Positions 55,512 to 64,000 of a stretch of 64,000 nt of DNA are shown piece by piece (position 1 is the stretch's first letter; each line of letters opens with the position of its first letter). Under the pieces are notes generated by a model. That model did no database searches. It was not told where the DNA came from and worked only from the letters and a program-made list of their open reading frames with translations. The DNA is from Bryoerythrophyllum caledonicum (taxonomy: Eukaryota > Streptophyta > Bryopsida > Pottiales > Pottiaceae): contig OZ020519.1 in the NCBI GenBank assembly GCA_963971425.1, forward strand, positions 21,597,397 through 21,661,396, read 5' to 3'. The position numbers and the translations under genes were made by a program.

Positions 55512-55656
55512 TTTCTTCACAACCTTCACGATAAGACCTCCTAATTTTGGTGGCAACCATCGGTCCTTCGAACACGAAGAGATAGGACTTGACCGTGCGC
55601 CCATGAGCAAGAGCTGAGTTCTCTGCCTCTTCGAGTTGTCCCAGATGGCCGCCATG
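55512..55656. other. Short 3' remnant of the second Gypsy element
   Basis: 145 bp between the pol stop and repeat C. No polypurine tract is visible next to C. Confidence 0.5.
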
Positions 55657-58153
55657 TGTGAGCCGCAGAAACGGCTCACGGTGACGAATGAACCACACAT
55701 TGTGTCCATTAAGGTTAACAAAGTAGTGGAAATGGGTTATCCCATTGGTTAGTTCAAGGTTTTTGATCAAGATGGCTCAATAGCCTTTCCATGCACTAAT
55801 CCTTTAATTAGGAGCCACATTGTGGCAACCAAGAATTTTATGAAGTTAACCAAAAAATAATTAGAAAGGAAAAAAATGAGAAAAGGTGGAAGAAAGAAAG
55901 AGGCTTAAAAGCCCTTAAAAAAGTAGTTAGAAAGGTCCAAAAGGCTGGGGCAAACTCCTCACCAACACTAAGTAAAATTAGGAATTACCCCAAGCAAGGG
56001 GAATTCAATCTAGGTAGATTAATTAGATTTAGCATCCTTGGAATTAGCTTAATAGCTCACTTATTGGAGATCATGCACACCCCATGTGGCATGAAATTAA
56101 AGTAGGAGATTTAGATATTCCTTGGTTAGTGGGACACCCACTTTTGTTAAATGCAAGGGTGGCACGGAGATAGGTAGTCATAGGTTAATAGTTGTTTTAA
56201 TAGGAAAGTCATTAATGGAAGGTGGAAAAGGCGGTGGGGAACATCCTTGGGAAAGCAAGGAGAACAAAGGCTTGGGGGGGTTACCCCCTGGAGAGGCTCA
56301 TTCGGTAGTATGCAAGGAATTTGGTAAGAAGAGAGAACAGGGAGAGAGATTGAGGAATTGAGAGAGAGCCGGAAGCCCCGGCCACGAACAGGAGAAAAAT
56401 TAGGTTAGGAGCACAGGCTGAATCACTAGAGCGAGAGCAAAGCCGAGCGACGATCAAGAACGCCGAATCACGAGCAAGATCACGAGAGCTGGAGCAAGCA
56501 CAAGAACGCCAAATCACGAGCAAGATCACGAGAGCTGGAGCAAGCACAAGAACGCCGAATCACGAGTAGGATCACGAGAGCAACAGTAAGCACAAGAAGG
56601 TAGAATCACGAGCAAGATCACACGAGCTGGAGTAAACACAAGAACGCCGAATCACGAGCAAGATCAAAAGAGCTAGAACAAGCACGACGAACAACAGGTT
56701 GAAGATCACGAGAGCTGGAGCTGAGCACAAGAAGGCCAAATCACGAGCAAGATCGCAAGAGCCGGAGCAAGCACGACGAACAAGAGGGTGAAGATCACGA
56801 GCAGGAGTAAGCACGACGAACAAGAACGCCAAATCACGAGCAGGATCACGAGAGCTGGAGTAAGCACAACAAGGCCGAACCACGAGCAAGATCACACGAG
56901 CTGGAGCAAGCACAAGAAGGCCGAATCACGAGCAAGATCACACAAGCTGGAACTGAGCACGACGAACAACAGAGTGAAGATCACACAAGCTGGAGCTGAG
57001 CACAACAAGGCCGAATCACGAGCAAGATCACAAGAGCTGGAGCAAGCACGACAAACAACAGGGTGAAGATCACGAGAGCTGGAGCTGAGCACAAGAAGGC
57101 CGAATCACGAGCAAGATCACAAGAGCTAGAGCAAGCACGACGAACAAGAGGGTGAAGATCACGAGCTAGAGTAAGCACGACGAACAAGAATGCCGAATCA
57201 CGAGCAAGATCACGAGAGCTGGAGCTGAGCACAAGAAGGCCGAATCACGAGCAAGATCACAAGAGCTGGAGCAAGCACGGCGAACAAGAGGGTGAAGATC
57301 ACACGAGCTGGAGCTGAAGTTCGACGGCTAAGGACGGAGGGTGAACCGAACTAAATTAGGGAGCCTCTCCTCTCCCTTGGACTAGTGAACAATTCCTCGT
57401 GCATGATAGGAACCCTAATTTTCTAAATACAAAAATCACGCGGAAGCGCCGCCAATTTTTTACTAGGATTAGGGTTTGTTATATGTTCAACCCAACAATC
57501 GGTTTAATCATCATTAGTAAGTGAACGCAGCTGGAGGCTCATGCATGGTGTAAGTTTTGAATAGGATCACTTGTGCAAATGTATGAGGTGTACACGTGAA
57601 TGTGTGGTGCATGATCTTGAATAAACGCATATGTTAAGTGTACACTGCTGGTCGTTGGCTGTGGGTCCAGGATTGAGTCAAACGGTTAATTGAAGGCTGC
57701 CATCGTGTTAAGCAAGAAAAACTAATAAGAATACAAAAAACAAACATAGAAAACGGAGTCATAACCACGAAGATAATGAAGAATTAAACTTTGGGGATAA
57801 TAAGAAGAAGCCTGCCTGCTGGCCACTGCCGTCAGGGTCGCACTTAATTCTGGAATTGGTTGTTGAGGTTCTAATCAAGTTCACAAGGTGGAATTGAACC
57901 TAATTGAGCTTTAAAACGTTGAAAACGGAGCTTTGAGGTGGAACTTATGTTTGTTTAAAAGTTGGGTTTGATTTAAGGCTGAATCTAGCCATCACAACAC
58001 TAATCATTAACGAACCTTCTTGAGTGACCACACCTTGGGTCACCGTGCTTGTATGAATGGTTGAAGGATGTTTGAACAAGGGGTTGCATCCCACACTTAG
58101 GGTCTTGTGTTCAAGATAAGCCACCCATTAGGGGGTGGTTTATTTGGCTCACA
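55657..58153. repeat. Repeat C: 2497-bp member of the TGTGAGCC family
   Basis: It starts TGTGAGCCGCAGAAACGGCT and ends GGCTCACA. It is very close to repeat A outside E1, with only scattered substitutions and a ~90-bp deletion near 55880. It contains the empty site for E1 (AAGAG at 56782-56786). It is flanked on the left by the second Gypsy element and on the right by hAT exon sequence. Confidence 0.85.
56450..57315. repeat. Minisatellite in repeat C
   Basis: Uninterrupted version of the array split in repeat A; units of roughly 40-95 bp combine AATCACGAGCAAGATCAC, GAGCTGGAGCAAGCACGACG and AACAAGAGGGTGAAGATC. The spacing is irregular and the units lack spacers of unique sequence, so it is not a CRISPR. 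Confidence 0.85.
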
Positions 58154-59660
58154 TTGGGTTCTTGCTAAAATACAAGTAAGTGGAAGCTAGCAGCTTCTCA
58201 ATAGCTTCTATTACCTTCAACTGCCTTAGACTCTTGAAGGCAAGGTTGCACCTATGTGCAAAGCAGTGCACAGATTGTGCAAACGGCGCAGATGCCTCCC
58301 GAAGTTGAGTGCATACTCCACTAATCTTCCCCTGCATCACCGCTGCACCATCAGCCCCGAAGGTTACCAAACGGCGCTCAATTTGTACAGTACTCAAACC
58401 CCCATGCTCCTTTAGGACGTTATCCAGAACGGCAGTAAGGTCCTCTACCTTTGTCCCATCCACAACTTTGTGGACCTTCAGCAATAGCGGGATGCGTTGC
58501 CAATTTTGCATCACATATGCATGAATTGACATCCATGAGGTGGTGTCATTTGCAGTTACCTGATTGCAACTAAGAGCAACAAAGTTAGCAGCACTGACTT
58601 TGTCCTTGACATGCCCTTTCAACTGCAAACACATTCACAATACATTAGAAAACATGGAGGATGAACATTGTGCACATTGAAGTCGACCACCCAACCAACA
58701 GTTCCAGCTTTGTCCCAAGTGGCAATAGCACCCATTTCCAACATGCATAGACCCTGCCAAAGTATACTCCCCACACTCTTGCAATTTTCAACCTCCCCTT
58801 TACTCCAACCCATATAAAAGACCAAGTAAATCCATCAAATTTGAGCCACCCCATGCAGCCACAGCCTCTTCCCCCACTCCATAAAATAAAACAGAAAAAC
58901 ATTTTTACGTCACACCATTGCAAATAACAAATATGGAAACCATATTCAACGACCTAAACTCATGGACAACATTAACAACATGAGAGAATTAGCAGTAACA
59001 ATGAAGAAAATTCATTCCTAAACATTAAGAAATGATGCATCAACAAACCTAGCACATCAAACATCGACTTCGCCATGCACCAGCGTGAAGTGTGGGTTCA
59101 ATGCATCCTAGGGATATTTGGAAACTCCAAATAGTTGTATAAAGCCTCCCTCTCTTGAAAGTCTGGCATGGGCCTCCCCGCCTGTAGAACTTGAAAGAGG
59201 GTTGCAAACTGAATTGTTTTCCTCCGCCACGCGGATCCATTGATGTTGTTCACCTGCTGTGAGATTGTCTCAAGTTGCCTCTTTGCAAATAGAAGGGAGT
59301 TCTTTTGATGATGACAGTCCTTTGCAAGGAAGTTGTCCCCTTTTTTCAATCCCTTGGACAAATCCTCCTTTTGAGCGAGCGCAGAATATGAAGCATATTA
59401 GAATATCTTTCACAAGAGAGTGAAAAAAACATATGGATGTATGAGAGTACCTAACAGTGACCCTCATGTTTGATGAGGGTGTCCGTCTTTGCCGCTAGCA
59501 ATTTTGGCCGGCCGTCAATTGTTGTACATATAATGCACTGCACAAAGTGGTAACCATCTTCTACAACTCCTTCCGCCCATGGAAACCATGCCGCCCATTT
59601 GCAATGGTAGCGGCAGTTTCTATCATATTGGCGAGACTATCGCTTGCGTGGTGGTGGGGT
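58154..59660 (-). pseudogene. hAT transposase-like gene ('zinc finger 862-like'), 5' half
   Basis: On the minus strand: an exon near 59640-59465 with a BED/C2HC-like finger (WFPWAEGVVEDGYHFVQCII, TLIKHEGHC); then an exon around 59370-59049 with GSAWRRKTIQFATLF, GRPMPDFQEREAL and FPNIPRMH, where a TGA replaces the usual Trp. A GT-AG intron at 59048-58623 follows. The next exon (58622-58154) has LKGHVKDKVSAANFVALSCN, GADGAAVMQGKISGVCTQL, VHCFAHRCNLAFKSLRQL and YLYFSKNP. Repeat C starts right after YFSKNP, and the gene resumes at 37591 with RRVQDF. This is the domain order of domesticated-looking hAT genes of the ZNF862 type. Internal stops make it a pseudogene. Confidence 0.8.
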
Positions 59661-59879
59661 CTTTTCAAAGTTGGAGTCCGAGGACTGGCTTAGTTCATCA
59701 TAAGAATCGTCTTGCATTCCAACACAAAAGAAGTTAAATTCACAATTGTCAGACCATAACAACTTCAACATACACACGTGCACTTCACAATCACAATCCG
59801 CACAAACGCCACAAGCATGAATTCACACATGCACATCTTGAGCAAGTTCACATACACACGTAGAGAAGACATGACATAC

Positions 59880-60212
59880 CTGGAAATGTTGCGGAGCTGT
59901 AGCTGTTGACCTTCTTGAATTTGTGCCCGCCTTCTTCTTCTTTGCTTTCATAGAAATTGGGACTGCCACTTGCTTGTTCTTCTCAGAAGGGGGCACTTCG
60001 AGGAGGCGCACCGCCGGATTGCTCTGTGGCAGAGTAATGGAAAGCACAACTATGTCATCAACTGAAGCAGAAGCAGACGCGACTGTGTGAGGTGCCGATC
60101 CCAGGCCACTCCACGAAAGCGGGCCTTCACTTAAGGTGTTTCTAGATGATTGAAAATACATGTTTAGAGTCACAGCTGCTTTGGCCGCTGTCCTTGCACC
60201 TTGCTCAGGAGC
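59880..60212 (-). pseudogene. In-frame continuation of the LEA-like exon toward the hAT gene
   Basis: After the TGA at 60215-60213 the same frame stays open (APEQGARTAAKAAVTLNMYF, then basic KAKKKKAGTNSRR) and ends at a good donor, CATTTCCAG|GTATGTC (59880/59879). This suggests an exon that once joined the LEA-like N-terminus to the hAT exons, or a separate 5' exon of the hAT gene brought next to it. Confidence 0.45.
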
Positions 60213-60848
60213 TCAAAGAATCCGTCTCTTGTTGACCGCCTCCTTCAGAATCCTTTTGTGGATCCGCCGCTGCTCCCTCTCCACAACACGGTTTTGCACT
60301 GCGCATAAGGAGTCAACAAAAGTGCCCGAACCTCCTGCTCCATCAGCTTCGTCGCTCAACACATGGGTGCCACCCTCAAGTCCTAGGGCACCATCTTCCA
60401 CACCACAACGATTGGCCTTGTCCCCGGCCGCTCCCGCCGCCTCGTTCGTCTTGGCTTGGATAGATCCGGTCGCATCCAAAGCGCCCTGCTTCGTCTGCTC
60501 CCACTTATTGCCGGCCACGTTCCCGGCCCGGTTAGCCTTGTCCTTCGCAGCTCCTGCTACCTCGTTGGCTTTGTCCTGGGTAGCTCCGGCAGCATCCTAA
60601 AAGAATCATGCAAAAAGGACAACGAATACACAACATCACATGCGCTAAATCCAAATTCTAGAAAACTCGAAAGCTCAACAACGTAGCAATACTACTAACT
60701 GGAGCTCAAAACTCTGTCGACCTGAGATGACGGAATTGGGTTTTACTTTGGTGGCTTGCTGCGTCTCACCGGCCTTCTGCTGGCCGAACATCTTTGTGTC
60801 CTCGGCCTTCTTCGCAGCGACGTCCTGGTTGTTGTTGTATGATGCCAT
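60213..60848 (-). CDS. LEA-like (group 3 type) protein, two exons
   Basis: Exon 1 is 60848-60747 (ATG, MASYNNNQDVAAKKAEDTKM ... QQATK), intron 60746-60597 (GTAAAA...TTTTAG, 150 nt, phase 0) and exon 2 60596-60213, giving 161 residues to a TGA. Residues ~24-90 carry repeated Ala/Lys/Gly/Asp/Gln-rich 11-mer-like segments (DAAGATQDKANEVAGAAKDK, AGNVAGNKWEQTKQGALDA, TGSIQAKTNEAAGAAGDKAN), as in group 3 LEA proteins, which protect membranes and proteins during water loss and fold into amphipathic helices on drying. The C-terminal ~65 residues (GVEDGALGLEGG, then EREQRRIHKRILKEAVNK) are not LEA-like and may derive from the hAT gene that follows in the same orientation. The splice sites and composition make it a credible gene; expression is unknown. 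Element E3 begins 395 bp upstream of its start. Confidence 0.65.
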
Positions 60849-61242
60849 GTCTTAGAGATGAAAGAAATCTACTTGAGCTTACACTCCAAGAAACTCTTAT
60901 GGAACATAGTCATGGAAATTCAGAGATCAAGATAAACTAAAGTCATGACTAGGGCATTGATACCAATTACTACAGATGTGCCCATAATATAGTGTAATTT
61001 TGCCATATAATGCACAAACAAAATTCAGCCACGGTTTTACGACATTCCAGATCTCCTCACAATCTTTATTTAACAATGAAGGAGGAGCAACCACATAAAT
61101 GATTCAACACTCAATTGAGATCACCAACAGCTTCTCGGAGAAAAAGTACTGACTACAGTATCATGGAGGGAGATTTTAGTGGCAAATGAGACTCATGTGC
61201 ATCCACTTCATCACAATTCTCCATAGCATGCTGTGGGAAGTC
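60849..61242. other. Upstream region of the LEA-like gene, no gene seen
   Basis: Must contain the minus-strand promoter if the LEA-like gene is transcribed. I see no convincing TATA box. The E3 end begins at 61243 with TGTGGGAAGTCG, so only 395 bp of original upstream DNA remain in the window. Confidence 0.5.
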
Positions 61243-61519
61243 GTCCCACAAGTTTTCGGAACTTAACCGTAAAATCCGGCTTAAATAAAAAAATTAGTGG
61301 CAAAAGATAAGTAAAATTGAGTTATGTAGTACGGAATCAGGAACTAGAAGATAGGATAAAAGCCGGATCGGTTAAGTCCTTAAAAGGTCTAACAAAGTGC
61401 GTAATCCGGACGGCCGGTCACAACTGATTCCGGGTATAATCTGAGCAACCCGGAAGAACCCAGAACCGGGAGAAGAAATCGGGAGATACCCATTACGGAA
61501 TCCGTCATAATGGCGATAG

Positions 61520-61602
61520 TGACGTCAGAGCCGTTAAATAACTTTGATGGTGACATCATTACCGTTGGAGAATCCCGTACTTTAGGGCCGTTATAAAAAG
61601 GG
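61520..61602 (+). promoter_or_regulatory. E3 promoter: TGACGTCA site and TATA box
   Basis: TGACGTCA at 61520-61527, a degraded second site (TGACATCA, about 61551), then GTTATAAAAAGGGC at 61590-61603, about 200 bp upstream of the ORF start. The arrangement is conserved with E1 (42364-42282, minus). Confidence 0.6.
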
Positions 61603-61802
61603 CAACCGACGGAATTTCCCAAAACAGTTTTCTTCTTCTTCTTCCTTTTCTGTTTCTCTTCCTCCAGACTGTTCTCCATCCCTTTATCTTCGTCCTTCTA
61701 CTGGTTTCTAAGCTAGTTGCTCTTCAAGCATCCGGCAGTAGTGGAGAGTTCTTGTGAGGTCAGTGCGTGCAGGTACGACCGGAGGACAGTCGGAAGAACG
61801 CC

Positions 61803-63776
61803 ATGGCCGGCGAGCGAGCTGGGAAGCAGGAGAAGGTGAAGAGCACTGCCACCGGGGGACCACCCATTGTGAGAGTAATACCGGGGTACCTGATGGCAGA
61901 CCAAGACTTGCATACCTTGTTCCACTTTCTGGACATCATGGAGTACTCCTGCGTGATAGCTGCAGCCTGGGGAACTAACGACGAGAAGGCCGTGACGGAG
62001 TTGATAGACACTCCCGATAACGAGTATGACGGTAGTATACGAGCACACCCGGAGAAGTGGACCCGGGCGGAGTGGAAGCTGACCTACGCTTTCGTTGATG
62101 GGGACATCAAGGTGACGGAGCGGAAGGATGAGCTCACGGACGGCGAGTTCCGGGGACCGGCTAATCCGAAGGAAGGATACTCCATTGCTGACCTAAGTGA
62201 CCCAAGGGCCCAGATCGTAATAGGATTTTTAAATCCTATTTTTCACCTAGAGAAATCCAAGCGCTTAGTACTTAAGTGGGCAGCGACATTCTTAGGAGCT
62301 ATGTGGAAGAAGATCACCGTCGACTGGGCCTCCCTCATGCAAGATTTGGTGGAGCGGCTGATCAAGAACCTCCACCGGAACCGGAAGGCAGGGTCGCCTC
62401 TACCGGCTTACCTGACACACCTCTACCACCGTCATGAGCTGCTTGAACAGGAGGAGCATGACGAGTACGAAGCTTTGCTGATCATTCAGAGGTACGGAGG
62501 GATTGAGGCTGATGAGCAGGAGGATGAAGATGAAGAAATGGAGACAGCTCCGGCGCCAACACCCCAGACCCGGAAGAGGAGTGGCTCGATGTAGCCGGAA
62601 TCCCCACCGGTGCGCTCCCCACCCACCTATCTAGATCCGGCTCCAGAAGGTGAAGATGAATGTGGAGCGGGGCCTTCGAAGCGGCCTGGGCGATGTCCGA
62701 CTCCGGATCTTCCGACCCCCACCAGGAGGCACAAGGAGGGCATCATGGAGCTGCTCCAACACGTCGCATGGAGAGCAACTCGGATCAACCAACACCTGAA
62801 CGACAGCACCGCCCTAATATACACCAATATGGGGGAGCTCCGGCTTGAAAACTCGGAGGAAATCCTGCCTCGACTGAAGAGCCTTGGGGAGAGTGATTTC
62901 CGGCTGGAGCAGATAGAAGCACAACATCGAATCCTTCTCCAAGCCTGGACGAAGATGCAACAGGATCTATCAAAGGCGGATGCAGCGTTGGAAGAGGCCC
63001 AAGTACTCCGGAAGGCAGCACAAGACAAAGCGGTTGCATCAGCTCAAGCCTTGGGTGAGGTCCGGGAAGCGCTGAGTTTTCCGGTTGACACTGTCAATCG
63101 GAGCATTCTCTTCACCGAGTATCTAGAGAAGGGAGGAGAGGTGAACCGGGGTCAGATCATCCGGTTCCTTTTGGACCACGCCCGGAAGATGGAGAAGACA
63201 TCGGGACAAATGCAACTACTGGGGAACAACGGAGCCAGTACCGTCATTCCGGAGAAGCCGGCGGAGCCTAATCCCACCATCGACCTTACCTCTTCCCCGG
63301 AGGCAACCGGACCTTCAGAGCAGGCACCAAAACCCTCCGGGAAAGGTAAGGGACCGATGGACGAACCGGTGGTAATACCGGAAACAGCTCCGCCCGCACA
63401 GAGTGGCAGGGCGCCTCCCAACAGTCCAGAGACGGTCAGGAAGACCCACCTCCTTTCTGCACTGTTTCAGAATTCTCCTCCCAGCTTCCGAATCCCTCTT
63501 TTGCCACCTTCCTCCAGTTGCCGGAAGACGACCTCTCCCCTGTCCCGAGGCCATCCGGATACTGCCACCAGCCCCAAGGCAACACAAGGGACTCCCACCG
63601 GCACAGCGGAGAAGGCAACGCAGGTGGCAGCTGCAACCGACCAACCAGACGCTGAAGATCCAGTTTCCGGAAGTGGACCAGTACCGGATCCCACTCCGGA
63701 TAAGGTAAGTGGTAGGAAGCAGACTGTGGGAGCGTCTCCGATGCGCCGGAGTGGACGGAACAAGAAGACTCCGTAG
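61803..63776 (+). CDS. E-family protein gene, E3 copy (one in-frame TAG), function unknown
   Basis: ATG at 61803 in a good context (GCCATGG; MAGERAGKQEKVKSTATGGP). A single TAG at 62592-62594 interrupts an otherwise open 658-codon frame; E1 has Gln (CAA) there. Layout: N-terminal domain ~1-245 (HTLFHFLDIMEYSCVIAAAW, DPRAQIVIGFLNPIFHLEKS, KKITVDWASLMQDLVERLIK, PLPAYLTHLYHRHELL); acidic/Pro-rich linker; a coiled coil ~315-440 (QHVAWRATRINQHLNDSTAL, EAQHRILLQAWTKMQQDLSK); a Pro/Thr/Ser tail ending SPMRRSGRNKKTP. No catalytic motif is seen. The N-terminal domain resembles residues ~100-215 of the 1146-residue Gypsy accessory protein. A structural (Gag- or capsid-like) or nucleic-acid-binding role is conceivable but unproven. 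Confidence 0.65.
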
Positions 63777-64000
63777 TTAGATTATTAGTTTTATTAGAAG
63801 ATTGGTTAGTTCCGGTCATCAGACTTGTCGTAGCGATTAACGATAGGGCTCCAGATTGTACCCGGCTACCGACCTCTCCGTCAAACCGGAAACTCAGAAT
63901 TTTTGACCGGCGGAAAAATCGGATCTGAGATCCATAATTTTCGGATCTCAGGTTTGAAATCCCGGACCTTTAGGGATAAGATTTTTTAGATAGGATTTTC
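63777..64000 (+). other. Conserved 3' region of E3 (partial)
   Basis: Collinear with the reverse complement of 39880-40103 in E1. It contains CGATTAACGAT and the inverted GGATCTGAGATCC / GGATCTCAGG motifs. No gene. Confidence 0.6.

Larger units (their letters stand above)
47346..55656 (+). mobile_element. Second Ty3/Gypsy element, decayed and truncated
   Basis: Gag, protease, RT, RNase H and integrase are all recognisable in order, with many frameshifts. Repeat B is inserted in the RT. The 5' end is cut by E2 and the 3' end by repeat C, so no LTR, primer-binding site or polypurine tract can be assigned with confidence. Repeats A and C could in principle be its LTRs, but there is no matching target duplication (left flank TCGAG, right flank TTGGG) and no polypurine tract before C. 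Confidence 0.85.
61243..64000 (+). mobile_element. E3: E-family element, right end outside the window
   Basis: It starts TGTGGGAAGTCGTCCCACAA (a hairpin: TGTGGGA / TCCCACA), matching the E1 start. It contains a TATA promoter, the ORF at 61803-63776 and the beginning of the conserved 3' region (CGATTAACGAT at 63834-63844, then ATCGGATCTGAGATCC). It runs off the window end, so the other terminus and the target duplication cannot be checked. Confidence 0.8.

Noticed and set aside
56450..57315. CRISPR-like array
   Set aside because: Units are irregular and adjacent, with no unique spacers or cas genes; the context is eukaryotic.

Overview
This window looks like a repeat-dense stretch of a large eukaryotic nuclear genome, most likely from a streptophyte (a charophycean alga such as Chara, or a bryophyte). 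The organism is an inference. It rests on the non-chromodomain Ty3/Gypsy elements of plant type, a CACTA-like terminus, GT-AG introns, an LEA-like protein and a hAT gene of the 'zinc finger 862-like' kind. There are no bacterial operons, rRNA or tRNA genes that I can see. Nearly everything is mobile DNA, much of it nested.

Left part (1-31100): bases 1-738 are the end of a CACTA-like DNA transposon with a ~188-bp tandem repeat. It abuts a minus-strand LINE: ORF1 at 28334-26712, then ORF2 in two pieces, 25635-23323 and 3640-739. ORF2 starts with a hydrophobic stretch and a 2A-like motif, followed by an AP-type endonuclease and a reverse transcriptase with YADD. The LINE is split by a 19.67-kb Ty3/Gypsy element (3646-23317, minus strand) with a CTAAC target-site duplication and near-identical LTRs. 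Besides gag-protease-RT-RNaseH-integrase, that element carries a chain of four small ORFs upstream of gag and a 1146-residue coiled-coil protein gene downstream of pol. None of these accessory genes is recognisable to me.

Middle (31100-37600): mostly non-coding AT-rich DNA with a GGACGGAC-type repeat that encloses a perfect heat-shock-element-like motif. Then comes a frameshifted DUF7869-type gene (33931-36180, plus) and the 3' half of a hAT transposase-like gene (37591-36514, minus).

Right part (37592-64000): the hAT gene is interrupted by about 20.6 kb of nested repeats. Three copies (A, B, C) of a family with TGTGAGCC...GGCTCACA ends surround or lie inside a decayed plus-strand Ty3/Gypsy element (47346-55656). 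Copies (E1, E2) of a second family (TGTGGGAAG...CTATGACA on its coding strand) lie in copy A and upstream of the decayed Gypsy. E1 is complete: it has a 5-bp AAGAG duplication, and copy C preserves the empty site. Each E copy carries one long, indel-free reading frame broken mainly by TAG codons. It encodes an N-terminal globular domain, a coiled coil and a basic RRSGRN tail, and the N-terminal domain resembles that of the 1146-residue protein of the first Gypsy element. The 5' half of the hAT gene follows (58154-59660, minus). It is preceded in the same orientation by an LEA-like gene (60848-60213) whose frame runs on toward the hAT exons after a single TGA. A third copy, E3, starts 395 bp upstream of the LEA start and runs off the window.

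The best candidates for something undescribed are the E family with its protein, the accessory ORFs of the large Gypsy element, the LEA-hAT arrangement, and the 2A-bearing LINE.
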